Origin: a bacterium | Lineage (GTDB): Bacteria > Myxococcota_A > UBA9042 | Length of the DNA stretch: 49,753 bases | Assembly: GCA_030425545.1 (NCBI GenBank) | Contig: JAUIAC010000011.1 | Location: forward strand, 1 to 49,753 | Direction of reading: 5' to 3' | Shown here: piece after piece, positions 1 to 10,568 of the stretch | Numbering within the stretch: the first letter of the stretch is position 1 | How the letters are laid out: the number at the start of each line of letters is the position of its first letter | The notes under the pieces: model-generated | Told to the model about the DNA's origin: nothing | Databases searched by the model: none | Seen by the model: the letters and a program-made list of their open reading frames with translations, nothing else | Position numbers and translations under genes: made by a program

Positions 1-350
1 GCGTCCCGCCGGTGAACGTCTGCATGAACTGCCACAAGCTGGTGAAGCCCGACTCGCCCGAGATCAAGAAGATCCACGAGGCGTACAACACGGGGAAGTC
101 CATCGAGTGGATCCGCATTCACAAGCTCCCGGACTTCGTGGCCTTCGACCACAGCCGGCACGTGAACCGCGGCGTCGCATGCCAGACATGCCACGGCAAG
201 ATCCAGGAGATGGAGGTCGTGCGGCAGGAGAACACGCTGGCCATGGGCTGGTGCGTCAACTGCCACCGCGACTACAAGGCGAACCCGCCGCCGCATCTCA
301 AGGACAAGAAGCTCAACCCCTCCATCGACTGCGCTTCCTGCCACCACTGA
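1..350 (+). CDS. actA: ActA, multihaem cytochrome c of alternative complex III (5' truncated)
   Basis: The C-terminal part of a periplasmic multihaem cytochrome c; the 5' end lies outside the window. Four haem-binding CxxCH motifs are visible, at about 21-35 (CMNCH), 180-194 (CQTCH), 252-266 (CVNCH) and 330-344 (CASCH). ActA of alternative complex III normally carries five haems, so one motif probably lies upstream. The protein would pass electrons from the quinol-oxidising core to downstream acceptors. The identification rests on the haem spacing and on being followed directly by actB, actC, actD, actE and actF in the canonical order. About 109 bp separate it from actB, the widest gap in the operon. 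Confidence 0.9.
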   Translation, partial: VPPVNVCMNCHKLVKPDSPEIKKIHEAYNTGKSIEWIRIHKLPDFVAFDHSRHVNRGVACQTCHGKIQEMEVVRQENTLAMGWCVNCHRDYKANPPPHLKDKKLNPSIDCASCHH

Positions 351-459
351 CAGACATCTCCTGATTTCCTGACATCTGGCAGGTCCAATCGCGACCCCTG
401 GCTCGTTCGGTCCTCCAAAGCCGACACGCCAGCCCACGACGACGCACGACGAGGTCCCC

Positions 460-3400
460 ATGGACGGCAACGACAAGCTGCACCCAGCCGCTCGCAAGTA
501 CTGGCAGGGCGTAGAAGATCTTCGCAACGACCCCGAGATCGCGGCCCTGCGCGACCTGGAGTTCGGCCCCGCGCCGACCCAGGGCGACGGCTCGGACATC
601 GAGCGGCGCGACTTCCTCAAGCTGGTCGGCACCACCTTCGCGGCGGCGTCGATCACCAGCGGCTGCGCACGCCGGCCGGTTGAGAAGGTCATCCCCTACG
701 TCAACAAGCCGGAGGAGATCACCCCCGGCGCCCCGGCCTACTACGCGACCGCCTGCGGCGCGTGCACGGCCAAGTGCGGCCTCTTGGTGAAGGCCCGCGA
801 CGGCCGCCCGATCAAGGTCGAGGGCAACCCTGACCACCCGCTCTCGGGCGGCGGCGTCTGCGCTCGCGGCCAGGCCTCGGTCATCGACCTCTACGACGGC
901 GATCGCCTGCGGAGCCCGCAGATCGGCGGCGCCAAGTCGGACTGGAAGAAGCTCGACGCCGCGGTGACCTCCGCCCTCGCCGGCTACAAGTCGAGCGGCG
1001 CCAAGCTCGCGCTGCTGACCCCCACGGTCACCGGCCCCGCGACCCAGGCCGCCGTCGCAGACTTCCTCGCCGCCTTCCCAGGCAGCCGCCACGTGGCGCT
1101 CGACGGCGACGTCGGCACCCACATCGCCGCTGCGCACGGCCAGACCCACGGCGTGGCGCGCGTGCCGCTCTACGACTTCCGCAAGGCCGACCTCGTGGTC
1201 AGCTTCGACGCCGACTTCCTCGGCTCGTGGATCGCGCCGGTCTGGTACAGCCGTCAGTACATCCACGGCCGCAAGGTCTCGGACGAGCGCAAGACCCTGT
1301 CGACCCACATCCAGGTCGAGACCAACCTCAGCCTCGCTGGCTCCAACTGCGACGAGCGCCTGCGCGTGCTCCCGTCCGAGCAGCGCGGCCTGATCCTGGC
1401 GCTGGCGGCGAGCGTGGCCAAGGCCACGGGCTTCAAGGGCGCCGTGCCGGCCGGCAAGACGACCTACACGAAGCAGGTGGACGCCTGGACCAAGCAGCTG
1501 CTCGCGGCCAAGGGCAAGAGCCTGGTGGTCTGCGGCGTGCAGGACAGCGCGGCCCAGGCCGCGGTCAACCTGATCAACGCCCAGCTGGGCAACTACGGCA
1601 AGACCCTCGACGTCGACCGCGGCATGCTCGCCTACAGCGACGGCGCCGCCGCCGACAAGCTGCTCGCCGACCTCGGCAGCGGTGCGGTCGACGGTGTGGT
1701 GGTGTGGGGCGTGAACCCCGCCTACGCCAGCGCCCAGGCCGCCCAGTGGGCCAAGGCCATCAAGGGCGCCAAGGCGTCGATCGCCCTGTGCGACCGGGCC
1801 GACGAGACCGCCTCGCTGTGCAAGATTCAGGCGCCGGTCAGCCACTACCTCGAGTCTTGGGGCGACGCGGAGACCACCTTTGGTCTGGCGACGCTGCAGC
1901 AGCCGCTGGTGCGGCCGATCCACGACTCCCGTGGCGCCATCGCCAGCCTGCTCACGTGGGCGGGCAAGCCCGCCGACGAGCGCGCCTACATCGCAGGCGT
2001 GTGGAAGTCGGCCGTGTTCCCGCGGCTGGAGAAGGCCTCGGGCTCGTTCCAGGCCTTCTGGGACCAGAGCCTGCACGACGGTGTCGCGACCCTGACCACC
2101 AAGACGGTCAAGGCCGGTGGCCCCGCCGCCGCGCCGACCCCCGCCGCTCCGCCGACCGTGGCTGGCGCCGCCGCCGCCGCTGGCGAGGCCGCCAAGGCCA
2201 AGGTCGCTGGCGGCAAGCCGGCTGAGGCCGCCCCGGCCGCCGCTGCCGCCGCTGCTGCGGCCCTGGGCAAGGCGGGCGCCGCTGCGCCGGCCGCAGCCGC
2301 GGTCGCTGGCGCCGCCGCCGCTCCCGCCGCCGCGGCTCCCGTCGACGCGCCTGCCGCTGCGACCCCGGTCGCCGCCGGCGTGCAGCTGGTCGACGCGCAG
2401 CTCGCCGAGTTCCGCCCCGCCGCTGCCGCCAAGGCGCTCACCGCCGCTCCGGCGGCCGCCGCTGGCGCGGGCGCCTACGAGCTGGCCCTGTACCACTCGG
2501 TGTCCCTGGGCGACGGCTCGCAGGCCAACAACCCCTTCCTGCAGGAGCTGCCCGACCCGCTGACCAAGTGCACCTGGGACAACCTGCTGCTCATCTCGCC
2601 CAAGGCCGCCGACGCCGCGGGCATCAGCCAGGGTGACGTGCTCAAGGTCTCGGGCGGCGGTCACACCGTCGAGCTGCCCGCCATGCTGCAGCCTGGCCTG
2701 CACGACAAGGCGGTGGCCGTTGCGCTCGGCTACGGCCGCACGCAGGCCGGCAAGGTCGGCAACGGCGTCGGCGCCAACGCCTGGCCCTTCGCGGCCAAGG
2801 GGCTGGTCAAGGTCAACATCAGCGCCACCGGCAAGAGCGCGGACCTGGGCCTCGAGCAGACCCACCCCAGCTACGAGCACCGCACCATCGTGCGCGAGAC
2901 GACCCTCGCCGAGTGGAAGAAGAACCCGAAGGCCGGCAACCCGGACATCGACGTCAACCTCCAGGGCACCGACCACCACGGCAAGCCCGACGGCATGCCC
3001 AAGAGCGTGTGGACCCCGCACAAGTACGAGGGCAAGTACCGCTGGGGCCTGGCCATCGACCTGAACGCCTGCACGGGCTGTGGCGCGTGTGTGGTGGCCT
3101 GCAACATCGAGAACAACATCCCCGTCGTCGGCCGCGCCGAGGTGCACCGCAAGCGCGACATGCACTGGATGCGCATCGACCGCTACTACAGCGAGCGCCC
3201 CGACCAGACGCCGAAGCCGGGTGACTACGACTGGGACCCCGTCAACAAGGGGTGGCTGGAGCTGGCGGAGAACCCGCAGGTGGTCTTCCAGCCGGTCATG
3301 TGCCAGCACTGCGAGAACGCGGGTTGTGAGACGGTGTGCCCGGTGCTCGCCACGGTGCACACCAGCGAGGGCCTCAACGCCATGGCCTACAACCGCTGCA

Positions 3401-3984
3401 TCGGCACGCGGTACTGCGCCAACAACTGCGCCTACAAGGTCCGCCGCTTCAACTGGTTCCAGTACCCGCAGGGGGAGATGGCCGACAACCGCGACTACAA
3501 GCTCGCGGCGCTCGCGCTCAACCCCGACGTGACCATCCGCAGCCGCGGCGTCATGGAGAAGTGCTCGATGTGCGTCCAGCGCATCCAGCTCGCCAAGAGC
3601 GAGGTCATCCGCGAGGGCCGGGACACGGTGCGGGACGGCGACGTGCAGACCGCGTGCCAGCAGACCTGCCCGACCGACGCGATCGTCTTCGGCAACATCA
3701 ACGACCCCAAGAGCGCGGTCACCCAGGCGAGCAGCGACCCGCGCGCCTACCGCATGCTCGAAGAGGTCAACACGCGCCCGTCGGTCTGGTACCAGACCAA
3801 GGTGCGCAACACGTGGGACATGATGCCGGAGGGTGGCAACGCGCCCGCGGCCAAGCATGGCGCCGCAGGACACGGTCACGACCACAAGGCCGGCGACCAC
3901 GGTCACGACCACAAAGCCGGTGACCACGGTCACGACCACAAAGCTGACAAGCACGGTGCCGATCACGGCAAGAAGGAGGGCTGA
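460..3984 (+). CDS. actB: ActB, molybdopterin-oxidoreductase-like/iron-sulfur subunit of alternative complex III
   Basis: A 1174-residue fusion of a molybdopterin-oxidoreductase-like domain, which in this family does not hold molybdenum, with a four-cluster ferredoxin domain. A twin-arginine-type leader (RRDFLKL, about residues 49-55) precedes Cys69, suggesting export and possibly lipidation. An N-terminal Cys group ([10 protein letters not shown], about 98-107) resembles the cluster site of the catalytic-like subunits. Cluster-binding motifs follow in the C-terminal third: [40 protein letters not shown] and CQQTCP. Two oddities: an Ala/Pro-rich linker of about 90 residues (encoded near 2110-2385) between the two halves, and a His-rich tail with three HDHKAGDHG-like repeats (encoded near 3850-3975). 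A GAGG motif lies 7 bp before the ATG. actC starts 4 bp downstream of its stop. Confidence 0.93.
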   Translation: MDGNDKLHPAARKYWQGVEDLRNDPEIAALRDLEFGPAPTQGDGSDIERRDFLKLVGTTFAAASITSGCARRPVEKVIPYVNKPEEITPGAPAYYATACGACTAKCGLLVKARDGRPIKVEGNPDHPLSGGGVCARGQASVIDLYDGDRLRSPQIGGAKSDWKKLDAAVTSALAGYKSSGAKLALLTPTVTGPATQAAVADFLAAFPGSRHVALDGDVGTHIAAAHGQTHGVARVPLYDFRKADLVVSFDADFLGSWIAPVWYSRQYIHGRKVSDERKTLSTHIQVETNLSLAGSNCDERLRVLPSEQRGLILALAASVAKATGFKGAVPAGKTTYTKQVDAWTKQLLAAKGKSLVVCGVQDSAAQAAVNLINAQLGNYGKTLDVDRGMLAYSDGAAADKLLADLGSGAVDGVVVWGVNPAYASAQAAQWAKAIKGAKASIALCDRADETASLCKIQAPVSHYLESWGDAETTFGLATLQQPLVRPIHDSRGAIASLLTWAGKPADERAYIAGVWKSAVFPRLEKASGSFQAFWDQSLHDGVATLTTKTVKAGGPAAAPTPAAPPTVAGAAAAAGEAAKAKVAGGKPAEAAPAAAAAAAAALGKAGAAAPAAAAVAGAAAAPAAAAPVDAPAAATPVAAGVQLVDAQLAEFRPAAAAKALTAAPAAAAGAGAYELALYHSVSLGDGSQANNPFLQELPDPLTKCTWDNLLLISPKAADAAGISQGDVLKVSGGGHTVELPAMLQPGLHDKAVAVALGYGRTQAGKVGNGVGANAWPFAAKGLVKVNISATGKSADLGLEQTHPSYEHRTIVRETTLAEWKKNPKAGNPDIDVNLQGTDHHGKPDGMPKSVWTPHKYEGKYRWGLAIDLNACTGCGACVVACNIENNIPVVGRAEVHRKRDMHWMRIDRYYSERPDQTPKPGDYDWDPVNKGWLELAENPQVVFQPVMCQHCENAGCETVCPVLATVHTSEGLNAMAYNRCIGTRYCANNCAYKVRRFNWFQYPQGEMADNRDYKLAALALNPDVTIRSRGVMEKCSMCVQRIQLAKSEVIREGRDTVRDGDVQTACQQTCPTDAIVFGNINDPKSAVTQASSDPRAYRMLEEVNTRPSVWYQTKVRNTWDMMPEGGNAPAAKHGAAGHGHDHKAGDHGHDHKAGDHGHDHKADKHGADHGKKEG

Positions 3985-3987
3985 CCT

Positions 3988-5452
<1,465 letters not shown>

Positions 5453-5460
<8 letters not shown>

Positions 5461-6031
5461 CCCTGCCGCAACCCCCGAGCCGAGCGCGACCCGCGAGCTC
5501 TTCGTGGGGATGTTCACCGAGGAGCACCAGATCCTGTCCGTCGCCAAAGACGCGACAGACAGCGGGCTCCCGGTCGAAGACTGCTTCACCCCCTACCCGG
5601 TGCACGGCCTGGACGACGCCCTGGGGTGGAAGCGCTCGTGGATCCCCTACGCGAGCTTCGCCTACGGCTGCTTCGGCCTCTTCCTGGCCATCAGCCTGCA
5701 GACGCACACGCAGTTCATCGACTTCGTGCCCTTCTGGAAGGGGTGGCCGATCATCATCGGCGGCAAGCCCTTTCTGCCGTGGCCCGCGTTCATCCCGGTG
5801 TTCTTCGAGCTCACCGTGTTCTGCACGGCGCACATCACCGTGCTGACCTACCTGATCTATCGGAAGAAGTTCCCAGGCGCGAAGGCCAAGGTGCACATCG
5901 ACGGTGTCACCGACGACCGCTTCGCCATCGCGCTCGATCCGACGGCGGACAACTTCGACGAGGACGAGGCGCGCGCGCTCTTCGCCCGTCACGGGGTCAC
6001 CGAGGTCCTGACTGTGGAGGGACGGGCATGA
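5453..6031 (+). CDS. actD: ActD, DUF3341 membrane subunit of alternative complex III
   Basis: A 192-residue protein with two hydrophobic segments (about residues 63-83 and 115-140), matching the two-helix ActD (DUF3341) subunit that anchors to ActC and ActF. The N-terminal region (ELFVGMFTEEHQILSVAKDATDSG) fits the soluble domain seen before the helices in this family. The start has an AAGGAGG motif and overlaps the end of actC. The stop overlaps the start of actE by 4 bp (ATGA). Identification relies on position and topology as much as on residues. Confidence 0.88.
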
Positions 6032-6693
6032 GCCAGCTCACACGCACCGCGTCCAGCGTGATCCCGAAGGCGCTCGCGCTGACGGTGACCCTGGCGGCCG
6101 TGACCGGCTGCGAGGTCAACCAGCAGCCGAACTACATGATCGCGCCGCAGATCAACCACATGCTCTTCTCCAAGGCGGTCGAGTCGCAGATGGAGAGCGA
6201 GCTCTTCGACAACAAGCGCACGCTGCAGACGCCGCCTGCGGGGACCATCCCGCGGGGCTACAAGCCGACGCACTACCCGGTGGACCAGGCCACGGCCAAG
6301 GCCATGGGCAAGGTCGACGCCAAGGGCAAGGCCGACCTGGTGGCGGTGGCGACCGCTCAGGCGAAGAAGGCGGGCGACGAGCTCACCAACCCCTTCAAGC
6401 CTGAGGTCGACGTCATGGCCCGGGGCAAGGAGGTCTTCCAGACCTTCTGCGCGCCCTGTCACGGCAAGACTGGGGCGGGTGACGGACTGGTGGCTACGCG
6501 CGGCGTCGGCATGCCCGGCTACCCGCTCACCACCAAGGGTGCGGCGCCGATCGGCTACAAGGACGGCCACATCTTCCACATCATCACCTACGGCCGCGGC
6601 AACATGGGGAGCTACGCCTCCCAGGTCGACGCGGATGACCGCTGGAAAGCCATCTTGTGGCTGCGCAAGCTGCAGAAGGGAGGGGCGAACTGA
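6028..6693 (+). CDS. actE: ActE, monohaem cytochrome c lipoprotein of alternative complex III
   Basis: A 221-residue exported cytochrome. The N-terminus has a hydrophobic signal ending in a lipobox-like AAVTGC (Cys near residue 28), so it is probably a lipoprotein. A single haem site, CAPCH, sits near residue 142, followed by GKTGAGDGLVATRG, the usual class I cytochrome c context, and a distal Met candidate in GRGNMGSYA. The start ATG lies in an ATGA overlap with the actD stop. The stop codon TGA overlaps the ATG of actF (TGATG). It likely receives electrons from ActA/ActB and hands them on to a terminal oxidase or soluble carrier. Confidence 0.9.
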   Translation: MSQLTRTASSVIPKALALTVTLAAVTGCEVNQQPNYMIAPQINHMLFSKAVESQMESELFDNKRTLQTPPAGTIPRGYKPTHYPVDQATAKAMGKVDAKGKADLVAVATAQAKKAGDELTNPFKPEVDVMARGKEVFQTFCAPCHGKTGAGDGLVATRGVGMPGYPLTTKGAAPIGYKDGHIFHIITYGRGNMGSYASQVDADDRWKAILWLRKLQKGGAN

Positions 6694-7916
6694 TGGGCGC
6701 TCATCACGTAGAGATCCCCGCCGAGAAGGCGTGGGAGATGCCGAAGAGCTGGATGACGACGGCCATGGTGCTGATCGCTGTCGGGCTCGCCGGTACGGTG
6801 TACGGCTTCATGGACGCGTCCTGGCGCGGCTGGTCCAACGTGCTCATCGCTGGGGTGTACTTCACCGGCGTGGCCCTTGGCGCAGCCTTCCAGTTCGCGG
6901 TCTACAGCTTCGTCAACGGTGGCTGGTGGATTGGCGTCAAGCGCATCATGGAGTCGTTCACGACCTTCCTGCCCGTGGGCATGGTCGTGATGCTGCTCAT
7001 CGGTGTGCTCGGCATGCACGACCTGTACGAGTGGTCGGTGCCTGAGATCATGGAGAACGACGCGCTGCTGCAGCGGAAGAGCGCGATGCTCAACACCACC
7101 GGCTGGCTGGTGCGCGTGGTGGTCTACTTCTCCATCTGGATGACGACGACGTTCCTCATGCGCAAGTTCAGCCGCGCGCAGGACGAGACGGGCGACGCCA
7201 AGTACACGCTCTTCAACGTGCGCGTGGGCGCGATCCACACGGTGTTCTTCGCCCTGACGGTGACCTTCGCGTCGCTGGACTGGCTGAGCAGCCTGGAGCC
7301 CCACTGGTTCTCGACGATCTTCGGCGTCTACCAGTTCATCGGCATGTTCGTGTGCGCGGCGTCGATGCTCGTGCTCTTCGTGCTCTCGATGCAGAAGGCC
7401 GGCTACCTCAGCTGGATCACCGAGGATCACTACCACGACCTCGGCAAGATGATGTTCGCCTTCGGCACCTTCTGGGCCTACATCTGGGTCAGCCAGTACA
7501 TGCTGATCTGGTACTCGAACATCCCGGAGGAGACCGGCTACTACATCGTGCGGAACCACGACGGCTGGCTCGCGATCTTCTTCCTGAACCTGGCCTGCAA
7601 CTGGGTGCTGCCCTTCTTGATCCTCATGCCGCGCGGCAACAAGCGGAACCCGAAGATCCTGGCGCTGGTGGCGGGCATGCTGCTCTTCGGTCACTGGCTG
7701 GACCTGTACCTGCAGATCATGCCGGCGACCTCGCACTTCGCGGCGCACCACCACGGCGCGTCGGTGCACGGGCCCTTCTTCGGCCTGCAGGAGCTCGGCC
7801 CCATCTTGCTGCTCGGTGGCGTGTTCATCCTCGCCATGGGCAAGATGCTCGGCTCGGCCCCGCTGCTCGCCCGCAAGGACCCCTACGTGGGCGAGGCGCT
7901 GACCCACCACCAGTAG
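6693..7916 (+). CDS. actF: ActF, second NrfD-like integral membrane subunit of alternative complex III
   Basis: A 407-residue polytopic membrane protein of the NrfD-like fold, related to ActC, as expected for ActF. About ten hydrophobic segments cover most of the protein; there is a polar stretch with His residues near the C-terminus (SHFAAHHHGASVHG). The start is placed at the ATG overlapping the actE stop; the AGGGAGGGG run 3-11 bp upstream can serve as ribosome binding site. It is the last gene of the operon in this window, since a strong intrinsic terminator begins 22 bp after the stop. No cytochrome oxidase genes follow, so the partner oxidase is encoded elsewhere. Confidence 0.92.
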   Translation: MGAHHVEIPAEKAWEMPKSWMTTAMVLIAVGLAGTVYGFMDASWRGWSNVLIAGVYFTGVALGAAFQFAVYSFVNGGWWIGVKRIMESFTTFLPVGMVVMLLIGVLGMHDLYEWSVPEIMENDALLQRKSAMLNTTGWLVRVVVYFSIWMTTTFLMRKFSRAQDETGDAKYTLFNVRVGAIHTVFFALTVTFASLDWLSSLEPHWFSTIFGVYQFIGMFVCAASMLVLFVLSMQKAGYLSWITEDHYHDLGKMMFAFGTFWAYIWVSQYMLIWYSNIPEETGYYIVRNHDGWLAIFFLNLACNWVLPFLILMPRGNKRNPKILALVAGMLLFGHWLDLYLQIMPATSHFAAHHHGASVHGPFFGLQELGPILLLGGVFILAMGKMLGSAPLLARKDPYVGEALTHHQ

Positions 7917-7937
7917 GTCACGCGGCGCGACGACGAC

Positions 7938-7978
7938 CCGCGGTCGGCCTCTTCGGAGCGCCGGCCGCGGTCATTTTT
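7938..7978 (+). terminator. Intrinsic terminator of the act operon
   Basis: An 11-bp stem (7938-7948 with 7960-7970, one G-U type mismatch) continues through CTC/GAG to a TTCG tetraloop, with a single bulged C. It is followed by TCATTTTT. This is a textbook rho-independent terminator just after actF. Confidence 0.88.
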
Positions 7979-8142
7979 GGTCCGCCCACCTCGCGTCGCC
8001 GACCAGGGCAGGGTACGCCGCGGCTGTTGGGGTGCGAGCGCGCCAGCGCCAGGGGCGTGGCGCGCCGCGCGCGTGGTGAGGTCGCGGCGGCTCTGCTAGC
8101 ATCGCGCGTGACGGCCTCGACATCGTGGCCTTGGAGGTTGGC

Positions 8143-8469
8143 ATGCCAGGTCCACCGCAGAGCAGACTCGGCGACAAGAGCATGGTCCCGGCGGACTCCC
8201 ACGGCTGCCCTGCCTGCCCGCACCCCTGCATCGGGCCGGCGGTGGGCGGCTCGCCGGACGTCTTCGTCAACGGTCGACCCGCGCTGCGCGTCGGTGACCC
8301 CGGGGTGCACGCGGCGTGCTGTGGACCCAACACGTGGAAGGCCAAGGCCGGCAGCGGCACCGTCAAGATCAACGGCAAGAAGGCGCACCGGCTCGGTGAC
8401 TCCGACAAGCACTGCGGCGGGACTGGCCAGATGGTCGAGGGCTCCGGCGACGTGTTCACGGGCGGCTGA
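8143..8469 (+). CDS. PAAR-domain protein (type VI secretion spike tip type)
   Basis: A 108-residue PAAR-motif protein. PAAR proteins fold into a small cone that sharpens the VgrG spike of type VI or related contractile secretion systems and can carry effectors. Visible features are the repeated Gly/His/Cys pattern with HGCPACPHPCIGPAVGGSPDV, a VNGRPALRVGDPGVHAACC segment and KINGKKAHRLGDSDKHCGG, typical of DUF4150/PAAR-like tips. The ATG at 8143 is chosen because TTGGAGG sits 6 bp upstream; an in-frame GTG at 8125 lacks a site. No VgrG, Hcp or sheath gene is nearby, so it is an orphan; the next gene encodes an exported protein of unknown function. Confidence 0.85.
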   Translation: MPGPPQSRLGDKSMVPADSHGCPACPHPCIGPAVGGSPDVFVNGRPALRVGDPGVHAACCGPNTWKAKAGSGTVKINGKKAHRLGDSDKHCGGTGQMVEGSGDVFTGG

Positions 8470-8539
8470 CGCGACCGCGCCGCCCTCTTTGCGCCCGAAC
8501 CCTCGTGCGCGCGCCGCGTGTCGCCCCCGGCGCGGCCGC

Positions 8540-9073
8540 GTGCGGCTGCCCGTGTGGGCCCTGCTGAGCCTCGCCCTGGCGCTGGCCCCCGACCACGCCT
8601 TCGCCACCGCCAACCCAAGCCTGCGGCTGCCCAAACGCGACGTCAGCTTCGGGCCTTCGGTGGCGCTCGGCGCCGGCGCCTTCGACGGCGTCGTCTACGG
8701 CGTCGACGTGGGCCTCACCAGCTTCGTCGAGCTGCCCTGGAAGGGGCTGAAGCCGGTCGTGACCACCTCGGTCAACCTCAAGGCGCTCGACGGCCCCTCC
8801 GGCCAGCAGCTGGGCGCCCAGGTGGAGATCACGACCTGGGCGCTGGTCAACATCGGCGGCGGCTTCGGCTACCTGTGGGGGCCCGGCGGCGGCCCCATGA
8901 GCCACACCTTCATCGGCATCCCGTGGGCGATGAGCGACCCGATCCACATCGGGCCCTTCGGCACCTTTTTCATCGAGCCCTTTCACCGCTATCACCTGCT
9001 CAGCGGCGCCGGCGCGGGCACGCGCACCTTCCACGAGTTCGGCGTCCTGGTGAAGGTGTCGACGTGGCAATAG
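8540..9073 (+). CDS. Exported protein of unknown function
   Basis: A 177-residue protein with a signal peptide (RLPVWALLSLALALAPDHAFA, cleavage after about residue 22 at AFA|TAN). The mature part is Gly-rich and aromatic with alternating hydrophobic strands (VVYGVDVGLTSFVELPW, EITTWALVNIGGGFGYLW), which could form an outer-membrane barrel or a beta-rich periplasmic domain. GTG at 8540 is the best start directly before the signal; no strong ribosome binding site is seen, so translation may depend on the PAAR gene 70 bp upstream. I do not recognise the family. Confidence 0.6.
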   Translation: MRLPVWALLSLALALAPDHAFATANPSLRLPKRDVSFGPSVALGAGAFDGVVYGVDVGLTSFVELPWKGLKPVVTTSVNLKALDGPSGQQLGAQVEITTWALVNIGGGFGYLWGPGGGPMSHTFIGIPWAMSDPIHIGPFGTFFIEPFHRYHLLSGAGAGTRTFHEFGVLVKVSTWQ

Positions 9074-9169
9074 CCGGCATCGTCGCGCGTCGCCACGCAC
9101 ACCCTTGACCCTGCCACGGGCCACGGCCCACCCTCCGGCGCGCGGGCGCCGGCCCGGTGGAGGTGAGCG

Positions 9170-10564
9170 ATGGCGACGACCTATGACGTGGTGATTCTGG
9201 GCGCTGGACCGGGCGGCTATGTGTGCGGCATCCGCTGCGGACAGCTGGGCCTGAAGACGCTGGTGGTCGAGAAGGGCGAGCTGGGCGGGGTGTGCCTCAA
9301 CGTGGGCTGTATCCCGAGTAAGGCGCTGATCCACGGCTCCAAGGTCTACTACAAGGCCAGCCACGGGGATCACCTCGGGATCACGGGCGATCTGAAGGTC
9401 GACCTGGCCAAGATGGTCGGGTGGAAGGACGGCATCGTGAAGAAGCTGACCGGCGGAGTCGGTGGGCTGCTGAAGGCCAACGGCGTCGACCACGTCTACG
9501 CCACAGGCAAGCTCTCGGGGCCGGGCAAGGTGGTGCTCAACAAGCGCGAAGGCGGGATCGAGGTCATCGCGACGCGGAACGTCGTGGTGGCGACGGGCAG
9601 CACGCCGGTGCAGATCCCCTTCCTGCCCTGGGGCGAGGACATCGTCAGCTCCACCGGCGCGCTGGCCTTCGACGCGGTGCCCGAGCGCTTCGCCGTGGTG
9701 GGTGGCGGGGTCATCGGCATGGAGCTGGGAGGCGTGTACGCGCGGCTCGGTAGCCAGGTGACGGTGATCGAGGCGGCGCCGCAGCTGCTGCCGATGTTCG
9801 ACAAGGACGTGGTGAACCCGCTGCAGCGCAAGCAGAAGAAGCTGGGCGTGACCCACCTGGTCGGGACCAAGGTCACCGGCGCCGAGGTGCTCGAGGGCGG
9901 CGGCGTGAAGCTGAGCTACGAGGGGAAGGCGCCGGGCTCCGTCGAGGTGGACAAGGTGCTGGTGTCTGTGGGGCGTCGGCCCAACACGCGGGACATCGGT
10001 TTGGAGAGCGTGGGTGTGCGCGTCGACGAGCGCGGCTTCATCGCCGTGGACGAGCAGCTGAAGACCAACGTGCCCGGCGTGTACGCCATCGGCGACGTGG
10101 CGGGCAACCCGATGCTGGCGCACAAGGCGAGCAAGGACGGCGAGGTGGCGGCCGAGGTCATCGCTGGGCACCCGGCGGCGCAGGACGCGGTGATCCCGAA
10201 CGTGGTCTACACCGACCCGGAGATCGCCACGGTCGGCCCGACGCTGAAGGAGCTGAAGGCGAGCGGCCGCGAGCTGAAGGTGGGCAAGTTCCCGCTGGCG
10301 GCGCTGGGGCGGGCGATGACCGCCGACGCGACGGACGGCTTCGCCCGGGTCATCGGCGACGCGGAGACCGGCGACGTGCTGGCCGTGCAGCTGGTGGGCG
10401 CCGAGGCGAGCGAGCTGGTGAACGAGGCCGCGCTGACGCTGGAGATGGCGGCGGTGCTCGAGGACGTGGGGCTCACGGTGCACGCGCACCCGACCATGAG
10501 CGAGGCGATCATGGAGGCGGCCAAGGCCGCGCTCGGCGAGGCGATCCACGCGGTGAACCGCTGA
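9170..10564 (+). CDS. lpdA: Dihydrolipoamide dehydrogenase (E3)
   Basis: A 464-residue flavoprotein disulfide reductase, the E3 component of 2-oxoacid dehydrogenase complexes and/or the glycine cleavage system. It shows the FAD-binding GAGPGGY near residue 11, the redox-active disulfide motif GGVCLNVGCIPSK (Cys near 42 and 47), an NAD-binding VVGGGVIGMELG near residue 180, the second FAD motif VYAIGDVAG, and the C-terminal HAHPTMSEAIMEA with the catalytic His-Glu pair. Length is normal for the family. GGAGGTGAGCG precedes the ATG. A small G+C palindrome (9135-9152) lies just before the ribosome binding site. No E1 or E2 genes are adjacent. The stop lies 4 bp from the convergent purD stop. Confidence 0.95.
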   Translation: MATTYDVVILGAGPGGYVCGIRCGQLGLKTLVVEKGELGGVCLNVGCIPSKALIHGSKVYYKASHGDHLGITGDLKVDLAKMVGWKDGIVKKLTGGVGGLLKANGVDHVYATGKLSGPGKVVLNKREGGIEVIATRNVVVATGSTPVQIPFLPWGEDIVSSTGALAFDAVPERFAVVGGGVIGMELGGVYARLGSQVTVIEAAPQLLPMFDKDVVNPLQRKQKKLGVTHLVGTKVTGAEVLEGGGVKLSYEGKAPGSVEVDKVLVSVGRRPNTRDIGLESVGVRVDERGFIAVDEQLKTNVPGVYAIGDVAGNPMLAHKASKDGEVAAEVIAGHPAAQDAVIPNVVYTDPEIATVGPTLKELKASGRELKVGKFPLAALGRAMTADATDGFARVIGDAETGDVLAVQLVGAEASELVNEAALTLEMAAVLEDVGLTVHAHPTMSEAIMEAAKAALGEAIHAVNR

Positions 10565-10568
10565 GCGC

